Shown here piece after piece: positions 17,966-24,831 of a stretch of 33,287 nt of DNA. A program made the position numbers and the translations under genes. Below the pieces are notes generated by a model. It was not told where the DNA came from. It ran no database searches and saw only the letters and a program-made list of their open reading frames with translations. Origin of the DNA: an uncultured Barnesiella sp. (lineage in GTDB: Bacteria; Bacteroidota; Bacteroidia; Bacteroidales; Barnesiellaceae); the NCBI GenBank assembly GCA_944320995.1, contig CALUJQ010000032.1, positions 1-33,287 of the forward strand, given 5' to 3'. Within the stretch, counting starts at the first letter, position 1; every line of letters begins with the position of its first letter.

Positions 17966-20900
17966 TTATAACGTTACTTTTACTCCTAAACTGAATGTAC
18001 GGCTCGCAGGATAAGAATAGATATCCACACCACGGCGGGAAGCATCTTGTCCGAACGTGTTCACATCGGGATCATACCAACTGTAATTGGTAATCGTAAA
18101 TACATTGTTCACCGTACCGAATACCATCAAATTTTCTATCCCTTTGCAAGGAGAGCCGAAATTATAAGCCAAATTGATGGTTTTGAGTTTCAAATAAGAG
18201 CCATCTTCGACGTGACGATCCGAGATTCTCCATTCACGGGTTTGTGCCATCGTGGCGCGCGGCCATTCGGCATTCTCGGTGTTGTCGGGAGTCCAGCGGC
18301 TTTCATAGGCAAACTTGGGAATGTTGCTCACACTCTGCATGGAAATGTTGGTGAGGTTGGCGTTGAAGATGTCATTGCCATAGGTTCCTTGGAAGAACAG
18401 GCTCAAAGTCAAGTTTTTCCAACGGAAGTTACCGGTAAGACCATACGTGAAATCGGGGTTGGTATCACCAATGATGGCACGGTCCTCGGTCGTGAGCTTG
18501 CCGTCGCCGTTTTTGTCGAGGTACTTGATTTCACCCACCATACGTTGAGCCTCCACGTCGGAAGCGTTGGCATACAAAGGATCGGCGCGCACCTCGGCAA
18601 GGTTGTCGTAATAACCATCTTCTACATAACCCAGTATGGCACCGATGGGTAATCCGTTGCGTTGGATAAACACCTCTTTGGCGCTATACCACAGGTTATT
18701 GGCATATTGGTCGGCGGTGAGGCCACCAATGCGGTTGCGGTTGAACGAAATGTTTGCATCGAAATCCAAACCCCAATCTTTGGTATCTATGGCATAGAAT
18801 TGGCCGGTAAGCTCGATACCCTCGTTGGTTACGTGGCCAAAGTTGGTCCACATGTTGGAAAATCCGGTCGAAGAGGGAATCGACACATATTGCAACAAGT
18901 CTTTGGTCTTTTTGTAATAGTAGTTCACCGAGAGGGCGATACGGTTTTTCAAGAAACCGAAGTCCAAACCTACGTTATATTGGTCGGTAGTCTCCCACTT
19001 CAAACTGGTGTTCAACGGACCTTTGCTGGAATCTCCGGCGAAACCGCTATCAACAATGCCGCCGAAAGGATAGTTTGCCGTGCCCAACGAAACCATCGTC
19101 TGGTAACTGTTGATACCTTGGTTACCGGTCTGTCCGTAGCTGAGACGCAGTTTCAAGTTGCTGAATACATTCAGGTTTTTGATAAAATCCTCTTCGGAAA
19201 GTACCCAAGCGACGGCACCCGAAGCGAAGTTGGCAAACTTGTTGCCGGGAGCAAAACGGCTCGAACCGTCCCGACGATACGAAGCGGTAAAAGTATAACG
19301 GACTTTCACTCCATAGTTGGCGCGGCCCAGCAACGAAACCAATGTGGCCTCGCCACGGTTGCTGGTAGGAGCATCGATAGTCAACGCTTGCGAAAGATTG
19401 TAATCCTCGGTAATGTCGGTGGGGAAATTCGAGGCGTTGATGGCCTTGCCTCCCCAGTTGGTATTTTCATAGGTGAAACCGGCCACTACATTCAAGTGGT
19501 GAATATCGGCAAAAGTTTTGTCGAAGGTCAATACAGACTCGGCCGTTACATTTTGGTAGAAGTTATCGCTCTTACCGGCACGACCGTTGTAGTTCTTGCC
19601 CTCACCCGTTTCGCGGGGATAGTAGGTGGAACGCTCGTTGTCGGTATAGCTCATACCGAAGTTCTGACGGAAACGCAACCAGTCGGTAAAGGCAATCTCA
19701 ACAAATGCCGAAGTAAAGACGTTGATCGATTTCAATTCGTCTTTGGAGGTGTTCACATAGGTACGGGGGTTGGCCGACAGCCAGAAGAATTCGTCGTCTT
19801 GGGTATGGTCGCCCACATAAATCGTGGGAGGATACAACATGGCCGAACGAATGATACTGTAATCATAAGAGTTCGATTTGGCAAAACGGGTATTCGACTT
19901 GGTAAAGTTGATGTTCAAGCCGGTGTTCAACCACGATTTTACTTGGCTGCCCACGTTGGCGCGCACAGCCAAACGGTCGTAACCCGAGTTGCGGATAATA
20001 CCGGTTTGGTCGGTATAGTTACCCGAGAAAGCATAGTGCGATTTGTCGTTACCGCCCGATACGCTGATGTTGTACTCTTGGGTAAAGGCGTCTTGCAGGA
20101 TTTCGTCCAACCAGTCGGTACCTTCGACCCATTCGCGGTTTCCATACTCGTCTTCGTGCCAGCCCGGATTCAGGAAGTCTTCGGGTGCCGGCTCATAAGT
20201 TCCCGACTCGGGTATGATGTTATTCTGCGGGTCGCGACGGTAGTTCCAGTCGCCCCGGTAAGGCAGATAGGCATACGGCGTATTGTCGTACAAAGCGTTG
20301 TTGATGGTAGCCTCGTTCACGAAGTTGGCATATTCGTAGGCATTGAGGCTCTCTACGATTTTCGAAATTTTCGAGAGACCGAAGTTGGCCGAGAACTCGA
20401 CCTTGGCAGCCCCCGCTTTACCTTTTTTCGTGGTAATCAAGACAACACCGTTGGCACCACGAGAACCGTAGATGGCTGTTGCCGAAGCATCTTTAAGCAC
20501 ATCGATCGACTCTATATCGTTGGGGTTGATCAACGACAAGGGGTTGGAAGTGGTGTTGTTGTTTTCGTTTGCGCCACTCGTCGGTGCGCTACCCGTCTCA
20601 AAGGGGATACCGTCCACAATGTACAACGGTTGCGAACTGGTCGAGAAAGAGTTGGCGCCACGAATGGTGATACTCATGCCCGAACCCGGGGCTCCGTCGT
20701 TCGAATTGACTTGCACACCGGCCAATTTACCTTGCAGAGCTTGGCTGAAACTGGTAGGGTTACCAATCATCAGGTCTTCGCTCTTGATAGAGGCCACAGC
20801 TCCCGACAAGTCTTTTTTACGCATCGTACCGTAACCGATAACGACTACCTCGTCGAGCGATTTCGAATCCTCGGTCAACTGTACATTGATTTGTTTTTTG

Positions 20901-21202
20901 TCGCCTACGGTCACATCTTCTTTTGAATAACCGATAAACGAAAAGCGAAGTACCGACCGGGAGTTCTTCACGACAATCGAATACTCTCCATCGATATTGG
21001 TAATCGTTCCGTTACCTTTCGAATTCAACTCGGTAACATTCGCTCCGGGAATAGGCATACCCGTATCATCGGATACTACTCCTTTCACCACAATGTCTGC
21101 CATAGCAGTCGTTGCCCAAAACAAAGCCACGACAAACGACATTGCTCTGAGCGTCTTGCCCACCATTTGAGAACGTGGGAAAGAAAACAGGTTTCTTTTC
21201 AT
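17966..21202 (-). CDS. SusC-like TonB-dependent outer-membrane transporter
   Basis: 1078 residues from the ATG at 21202; a TTG at 21208 is in frame, but ATG gives the standard MKRN signal start. A signal peptide to about Ala36 is followed by a carboxypeptidase-regulatory-like domain (VVKGVVSDDTGMPIPGANV), a TonB-box region (SLDEVVVIGYGTMRKKDLSG) and the plug (LQGKLAGVQV, IRGANSFSTSSQPLYIVDGI). The rest is a beta-barrel ending in aromatic-rich strands. It imports oligosaccharides into the periplasm using the proton-motive force through TonB. There is no N-terminal STN domain, so signalling through an ECF sigma/anti-sigma pair is not expected. It starts 34 bases after the first PUL gene. Confidence 0.96.
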   Translation of the reverse strand: MKRNLFSFPRSQMVGKTLRAMSFVVALFWATTAMADIVVKGVVSDDTGMPIPGANVTELNSKGNGTITNIDGEYSIVVKNSRSVLRFSFIGYSKEDVTVGDKKQINVQLTEDSKSLDEVVVIGYGTMRKKDLSGAVASIKSEDLMIGNPTSFSQALQGKLAGVQVNSNDGAPGSGMSITIRGANSFSTSSQPLYIVDGIPFETGSAPTSGANENNNTTSNPLSLINPNDIESIDVLKDASATAIYGSRGANGVVLITTKKGKAGAAKVEFSANFGLSKISKIVESLNAYEYANFVNEATINNALYDNTPYAYLPYRGDWNYRRDPQNNIIPESGTYEPAPEDFLNPGWHEDEYGNREWVEGTDWLDEILQDAFTQEYNISVSGGNDKSHYAFSGNYTDQTGIIRNSGYDRLAVRANVGSQVKSWLNTGLNINFTKSNTRFAKSNSYDYSIIRSAMLYPPTIYVGDHTQDDEFFWLSANPRTYVNTSKDELKSINVFTSAFVEIAFTDWLRFRQNFGMSYTDNERSTYYPRETGEGKNYNGRAGKSDNFYQNVTAESVLTFDKTFADIHHLNVVAGFTYENTNWGGKAINASNFPTDITEDYNLSQALTIDAPTSNRGEATLVSLLGRANYGVKVRYTFTASYRRDGSSRFAPGNKFANFASGAVAWVLSEEDFIKNLNVFSNLKLRLSYGQTGNQGINSYQTMVSLGTANYPFGGIVDSGFAGDSSKGPLNTSLKWETTDQYNVGLDFGFLKNRIALSVNYYYKKTKDLLQYVSIPSSTGFSNMWTNFGHVTNEGIELTGQFYAIDTKDWGLDFDANISFNRNRIGGLTADQYANNLWYSAKEVFIQRNGLPIGAILGYVEDGYYDNLAEVRADPLYANASDVEAQRMVGEIKYLDKNGDGKLTTEDRAIIGDTNPDFTYGLTGNFRWKNLTLSLFFQGTYGNDIFNANLTNISMQSVSNIPKFAYESRWTPDNTENAEWPRATMAQTREWRISDRHVEDGSYLKLKTINLAYNFGSPCKGIENLMVFGTVNNVFTITNYSWYDPDVNTFGQDASRRGVDIYSYPASRTFSLGVKVTL

Positions 21203-21236
21203 TTGCAATTAAATTTAGGATTAGATTATGTAAATA

Positions 21237-22232
21237 TTATTTCTTCTCTTTCTTGGTGTTATAAACCGCCTCGTTATACTGGCGTATGAACTTGCGGCTC
21301 TGACGGCCGGCAGGCTTGATGAGCGATTCGTCCCATCCGCCGTTCTTGTCGGCCCGAGGCAACAGCATCGAGCAAGTCTCGTTTTTGTCCGAGATAGACC
21401 AATTCACCCAACTGATCTTGTGTGCTTCCATCCACTCTACCCAACGGGTCCATTCGTCGAGGTCCAACGGTCCGTCGCCCGTGCATTCCATACCGGCGCA
21501 TTCCGATACGAAAATGGGAATTCCCTGCTCCCATGCAGCCGTGGCTCGATCGCGCAATTCTTGTTTATGAGTTGCAGCATAAAAGTGAAGGGTATACATT
21601 ATATTATTAAAGCCTACCAACGGATCGGCTGCCACCAAATGCAAATCTTGGTCCCAATGCGGGCTACCCACCAAGATGATATTATCGGGGTCGTATTTGC
21701 GTATCTCGGTAATCACCTCGGTCGCATACTCTTTGACACTCTCCCAAGTATCTTCCATCGGTTCGTTGTAAATCTCATAAATCACATGCGGATATTCACC
21801 ATATTTCTGCGCCATCATGGCGAAGAATTTTTTAGCTTCTTCTTTCTGCGGATAATAGGTGTGCCAATCTATAATGACATAGATATTGTTTTTTATGGCG
21901 GCTTTTACAACCGTATTGATACAATTAAGGGCATGCTCGGGATTTTCCAAGTAGTTGTCTTCTATGCAAGTTCCCATTGCAGCCCGCAACACGGTGCATT
22001 TCCAATCCTCTTTCAACCATTTCACCGATTTTTTATTATAAAACCGCGGCCACAAATTGTGCCATCCATAGCTGACTCCCCTCAGCACTACGGGGTCGCC
22101 GGTCTCACTGCAAAGTTGGTTACCTCTTACTTGCAGATGCCCGTACAATTTTACCGGATCGGCAGCTCCGACAGACGATACAATACCAATTAATAAAGCA
22201 ATAATTAATAGCTGTTTCTTTAGCATAATCAT
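21237..22232 (-). CDS. GH5 cellulase/endoglucanase (subfamily 2-like), first PUL gene
   Basis: 331 residues with a cleavable signal peptide (about 1-24, VSSVGAA) and no lipobox, so periplasmic or secreted. The GH5_2 pattern is visible: YGHLQVRGNQLCSETGDPVV, LRGVSYGWHNLW, VIIDWHTYYP, IYEIYNEP with acid Glu157, TLHFYAATH, FVSECAG with nucleophile Glu244, and a final WVNWSISDKNET. Family members are retaining endo-beta-1,4-glucanases. The basic tail NTKKEKK is unremarkable. It is unusual for a hydrolase, rather than susC, to lead the operon. The start ATG at 22232 has a second in-frame ATG two codons later. Confidence 0.92.
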   Translation of the reverse strand: MIMLKKQLLIIALLIGIVSSVGAADPVKLYGHLQVRGNQLCSETGDPVVLRGVSYGWHNLWPRFYNKKSVKWLKEDWKCTVLRAAMGTCIEDNYLENPEHALNCINTVVKAAIKNNIYVIIDWHTYYPQKEEAKKFFAMMAQKYGEYPHVIYEIYNEPMEDTWESVKEYATEVITEIRKYDPDNIILVGSPHWDQDLHLVAADPLVGFNNIMYTLHFYAATHKQELRDRATAAWEQGIPIFVSECAGMECTGDGPLDLDEWTRWVEWMEAHKISWVNWSISDKNETCSMLLPRADKNGGWDESLIKPAGRQSRKFIRQYNEAVYNTKKEKK

Positions 22233-22275
22233 GATATTAAATTTATGCTACAAAATAATAGTAAAAAAACAGCGC

Positions 22276-22308
22276 AAAAAAGTACTTTATTATCCGATAA
22301 TAATACTT
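22276..22308 (-). terminator. AT-rich hairpin plus U-tract upstream of the PUL (terminator or leader attenuator)
   Basis: AAGTA (22280-22284) and TTATTAT (22287-22293) pair with ATAATAA (22297-22303) and TACTT (22304-22308), leaving a 2-base bulge and a 3-base loop: 12 paired positions. Read on the minus strand, the hairpin is followed at once by six U residues, then GCGCUG and seven more U. It is either the terminator of the small upstream gene (stop at 22494) or an attenuator in the PUL leader, depending on where the PUL promoter lies. Confidence 0.6.
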
Positions 22309-22383
22309 TCTTATCCCAAGTATCTTTTTTAGCGAAGGGAGGAGGGAAAAAAGAAATTTCGATTAATCTAACTTATTGGTTTT

Positions 22384-22415
22384 CAAATAAAATAAGCACA
22401 AAAGCAACTACCAAT
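22384..22415 (-). promoter_or_regulatory. Candidate PUL promoter (-7 TTTATTTG, -33 ATTG)
   Basis: Minus strand: TTTATTTG (22391-22384) matches TAnnTTTG at 7 of 8 positions (2nd base differs). ATTG (22415-22412) lies exactly 20 bases upstream, matching the -33 TTTG at 3 of 4. Transcription would start near 22377, giving a leader of about 145 bases containing the hairpin at 22276-22308. Weak; other near-matches exist in this AT-rich gap (for example 22251-22258). Nothing else recognisable was found in 22233-22493. Confidence 0.35.
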
Positions 22416-22493
22416 AAAATTCTTTATTGAAAAAACTACTTGAAACAATAACAATATTGTATAAAACTCGAGGATATAGGTAAAAGAGCCTTT

Positions 22494-22730
22494 TTATTCA
22501 TCTTGGTCGTTCAAACTTTCCCAAATGGAATCTTGTTGCTCTATGTATTCCTCATAATAATAGGAGAAACCTTTTCGGTCAGAAACCCCCATCGTATCGC
22601 ACCATTCCTGATAATCTGCCTCCAACTGGTCATCTTCCTCCATCATCGAACGAAACATCTCTTCCGACAAATCAAGAGTACGATACTGTTTAATAATATC
22701 ATCAAATGTTATTGTAATATCGTTTCTCAT
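22494..22730 (-). CDS. Small, very acidic conserved-type hypothetical protein
   Basis: 78 residues from an ATG with an AGGA ribosome site 8 bases upstream and a good promoter further up (22845-22875). 23 of 78 residues are Asp or Glu against 6 Lys or Arg, so the protein is strongly negative. It has no signal peptide or membrane segment. The body looks helical, with an aromatic acidic tail (FSYYYEEYIEQQDSIWESL). I do not recognise a named family. It lies alone between the PUL leader and the promoter-repeat array, in the same direction as the PUL. Function unknown; a small acidic protein could act by binding a protein partner or mimicking nucleic acid, but nothing here tests that. Confidence 0.75.
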   Translation of the reverse strand: MRNDITITFDDIIKQYRTLDLSEEMFRSMMEEDDQLEADYQEWCDTMGVSDRKGFSYYYEEYIEQQDSIWESLNDQDE

Positions 22731-22844
22731 GACATTCCTAATTTATTAATTCAACTCTCTACTTCAAAAGTTTACCATCATTTATAATAAGTCCCACTAA
22801 AAAAAAGCACTTTATCCAATAAGATTCTTACACCATAACAAACG

Positions 22845-22875
22845 CAAATCTACAAAAAAAAATTATATTTCCAAG
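22845..22875 (-). promoter_or_regulatory. Promoter for the small acidic protein gene
   Basis: On the minus strand TAGATTTG (22852-22845) is an exact TAnnTTTG -7 box, and CTTG (22875-22872) stands 19 bases upstream as the -33 element. Predicted transcription start is near 22838, giving a leader of about 108 bases before the ATG at 22730. Confidence 0.6.
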
Positions 22876-23027
22876 ACAAAAGATAATACTCTTCCCAATG
22901 ACCAAAAACGCAAAAAATTTTTGTCCCATACGATAAGTAACAGTATTCGTTATGGCCCGAAGTTGCGTTTCTTTGTAACTGACAGGCTGCGGTTGGGCAT
23001 AGCCAAAATTTGAAAACTTTGTTTTCA

Positions 23028-23059
23028 TTTGTCTCTGCACTCGCCTTTTCGTATATTTG
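23028..23059 (+). promoter_or_regulatory. Promoter in repeat unit 1
   Basis: TTTG at 23028-23031, 20-base spacer, TATATTTG at 23052-23059: an exact match to the Bacteroidales sigma-ABfr promoter. The -33 TTTG is the end of the 3' arm of the unit's inverted repeat. Confidence 0.75.
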
Positions 23060-23111
23060 TAGAATATAGGATACGGCTCGGCATAGTCAAACTTGAAAAT
23101 CCCGTTTTTCG

Positions 23112-23143
23112 TTTGCCTCTGCTCTCTCCTTTCACTATCTTTG
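23112..23143 (+). promoter_or_regulatory. Promoter in repeat unit 2
   Basis: TTTG at 23112-23115, 20-base spacer, TATCTTTG at 23136-23143: an exact consensus match, again with the -33 box ending the inverted repeat's 3' arm. A start near 23150 would give a leader containing all of unit 3. Confidence 0.75.
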
Positions 23144-23188
23144 CATACTGCGAACATAGGATGCGGCTCAGCAAAAAGTTCAAGTAAA

Positions 23189-23222
23189 CTTGACTTCCTG
23201 CCTTCGCCTTTCCGTATCTTTG
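23189..23222 (+). promoter_or_regulatory. Gene-proximal promoter in repeat unit 3
   Basis: TATCTTTG at 23215-23222 is an exact -7 box. The best -33 is CTTG at 23189-23192 with a 22-base spacer, weaker than in units 1 and 2. Transcription would start near 23229, about 17 bases before the DUF2148 ATG at 23246. Confidence 0.75.
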
Positions 23223-23245
23223 CATAAATAAAAAAACACAGACAA

Positions 23246-23785
23246 ATGATTTACAACGAACGTAACACCCGCAAAGAGATGATCGTCGAAGCAACCCGAC
23301 AGATTATGACGGCCGCCCGTACCGCCCCCAAAGGGAAAGGGGTAGATATTATCGAAATCGTCGCTCTCACCGGCGACGACCTTTTGTCGCTCGCCACCCA
23401 AATGCGGAAAGAGGGCGAAAAGCGTGGCATGATGTTTTTCCTGCGCGATGCCGGTAACATAGAGCAGGCCGACGCGGTAATTCTCATCGGGACTCGACGT
23501 GAACCGTTGGGATTGAACTGTGCATATTGCGGCGCCCGGACATGCCGGGAAAATCCACAAGAAGCTCCTTGTGCCATCAATTCGATCGACGTGGGTATTG
23601 CCATCGGGTCGGCCTGTTCCAAAGCGGCAGACTTGCGTATCGACTCCCGGGTGATGTTCTCGGCCGGAGCTACGGCACAGGCCATGAACCTCTTGCCCGA
23701 CTGTCTCCAAGTCATCGCATTGGCATTGAGCGTGTCGTCCAAAAGTCCGTTCTTCGACCGAAAACCTCAAACACCCAAACCATGA
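23246..23785 (+). CDS. DUF2148 ferredoxin-like domain protein
   Basis: 179 residues with no signal peptide. The C-terminal half carries NCAYCGARTC (Cys92, Cys95, Cys100), then Cys109 and Cys124 in GSACSKAADL, the cysteine pattern of DUF2148 proteins, which are predicted to hold an iron-sulfur cluster. The N-terminal half resembles nitroreductase-like segments of the same family (TRQIMTAARTAPKGKGVD, ADAVILIGTRREPLGL). Biochemical role not established for the family; electron transfer or redox sensing is likely. Its stop overlaps the agmatine deiminase start by four bases (ATGA, 23782-23785), implying translational coupling. Expression is probably driven by the triple-repeat promoter array. Confidence 0.88.
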   Translation: MIYNERNTRKEMIVEATRQIMTAARTAPKGKGVDIIEIVALTGDDLLSLATQMRKEGEKRGMMFFLRDAGNIEQADAVILIGTRREPLGLNCAYCGARTCRENPQEAPCAINSIDVGIAIGSACSKAADLRIDSRVMFSAGATAQAMNLLPDCLQVIALALSVSSKSPFFDRKPQTPKP

Positions 23786-24813
23786 TTCCTCCTATCCTTT
23801 TCCCGGCCGAATGGTTTCCCCAATCGGGTATCCAATTGACATGGCCTCACGAAGCGACCGACTGGGCCTATATGCTCGACGAGGTGACCGGCTGTTTCGT
23901 AGAACTGGCCCGAGAGATTTCCAAACGAGAAAAATTGATCATCGTCGCCCCGTCGCCCGACAAAGTGAAACGTCGCCTGCAAGGCGTTGTCGATACCGGG
24001 GCCGTTACGTTCGTCGCCTGTCCGACCAACGACACATGGGCTCGGGACCACGGCGGAATCACAGTTTTCAAAAAAGGAATCCCCCATATCTGCGATTTCA
24101 AGTTCAACGGGTGGGGACTTAAATTTGCCGCCAATCACGACAACCTCATCACCTCGTCGCTCTACAAACAGAACATATTCGACGCCCGTTATGAAAATCG
24201 CCTCAACTTTGTGGTTGAAGGCGGCGCCCTCGAAAGCGACGGGGCAGGTACACTGCTCACCACAAGCGAATGCCTGTTATCGCCCAACCGCAACGGCGAG
24301 TGGTCGCAAACCCGTATCGAAGAGTATCTCAAAGAGACTTTCGGGTTGCAACGTGTGCTGTGGCTCGACCACGGCTATTTGGCCGGCGACGACACCGACA
24401 GCCATATCGACACGCTTGCCCGTTTCGCACCCGGCAACACCATTGTTTATGTGCAATGTACCGACCCTGCCGACGAACATTACGAGGCACTGCAACGCAT
24501 GGAACGGCAACTGCGCTCTTTCACCTCCCTCGACGGGCGGCCCTATCGGTTGCTGCCCCTGCCCATGGCCGATGCCGTTTACGACGAAAACGGCGAACGG
24601 TTACCGGCTACCTATGCCAATTTCTTGATCATGAACACCGCCGTGTTATACCCCACTTACCGACAGTCCCGCAACGATACCCTTGCTGCCGAGGTCCTGC
24701 GACAAGCATTCCCCGGTCGTGAAATCGTAGGGATAGACTGCTCGTCCCTCATTCGGCAGCACGGCTCGCTTCACTGCGTCACGATGCAATACCCCGAACA
24801 TGTATTACGCTAA
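23782..24813 (+). CDS. aguA: Agmatine deiminase
   Basis: 343 residues from ATG 23782 in the ATGA overlap; the frame is open upstream, but that part only shadows the DUF2148 gene. Family landmarks: FPAEWFPQSGIQLTWPHEATDW at the start (split here as FPAEW and QLTWPHE), TNDTWARDHGG, FNGWGLKF, EGGALESDG, DDTDSHIDTLARF and the catalytic cysteine in GSLHCVTMQ (Cys332). It hydrolyses agmatine to N-carbamoylputrescine and ammonia in the cytoplasm. The next gene takes the product to putrescine, so the pair completes the arginine-agmatine route to polyamines; arginine decarboxylase is not in the window. Confidence 0.95.
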   Translation: MIPPILFPAEWFPQSGIQLTWPHEATDWAYMLDEVTGCFVELAREISKREKLIIVAPSPDKVKRRLQGVVDTGAVTFVACPTNDTWARDHGGITVFKKGIPHICDFKFNGWGLKFAANHDNLITSSLYKQNIFDARYENRLNFVVEGGALESDGAGTLLTTSECLLSPNRNGEWSQTRIEEYLKETFGLQRVLWLDHGYLAGDDTDSHIDTLARFAPGNTIVYVQCTDPADEHYEALQRMERQLRSFTSLDGRPYRLLPLPMADAVYDENGERLPATYANFLIMNTAVLYPTYRQSRNDTLAAEVLRQAFPGREIVGIDCSSLIRQHGSLHCVTMQYPEHVLR

Positions 24814-24831
24814 CATATATATTATAAAACC

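Larger units (their letters stand above)
22985..23229 (+). repeat. Array of three diverged promoter-bearing repeats (about 71-90 bp each)
   Basis: Units: 22985-23068, 23069-23158 and 23159-23229. Each begins with a head like GGATRCGGCTCRGCA, contains an imperfect inverted repeat, then a pyrimidine-rich tail (CTCTGCNCTCNCCTTTC) and a TATNTTTG -7 box. The inverted repeats are 23004-23031, 23088-23115 and 23176-23196. Their sequences differ between units, but the arms still pair (11, 10 and 9 base pairs, with bulges of 3, 2 and 1). Bases 22968-22984 (TTTCTTTG, then GTAACTGACA) look like the tail of a fourth, decayed unit. The array ends 17 bases before the DUF2148 gene. The rest of 22731-22967 is AT-rich with no gene. 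Confidence 0.85.

Noticed and set aside
18662..20926. 754-codon + strand open frame opposite susC
   Set aside because: It is a codon-bias shadow: the minus strand carries an unmistakable SusC protein over the whole stretch, and the + frame shows no family motif.
1573..22232. Xanthan or gellan utilisation as the assigned PUL role
   Set aside because: No polysaccharide lyase, GH88/GH105 or alpha-mannosidase gene is present, so a uronic-acid-bearing polymer is not supported without more data.
22251..22258. TTATTTTG (minus) as the PUL -7 box
   Set aside because: One mismatch, and the nearest TTTG upstream is only 16 bases away; the resulting leader would be about 12 bases. The 22384-22415 candidate is better, though still weak.
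22985..23229. CRISPR array
   Set aside because: Units are long, imperfect, adjacent without unique spacers, and carry promoter boxes.
22828..23294. Minus-strand frames of 109 and 89 codons over the repeat array
   Set aside because: Their sequence simply translates the promoter repeats, with no protein-like composition or ribosome site.
23180..23770. 196-codon minus-strand frame opposite DUF2148
   Set aside because: The + strand cysteine pattern and overlap with aguA identify the real gene.
23527..23781. Upstream extension of agmatine deiminase
   Set aside because: It overlaps the DUF2148 gene in another frame; the homologous protein begins at ATG 23782.
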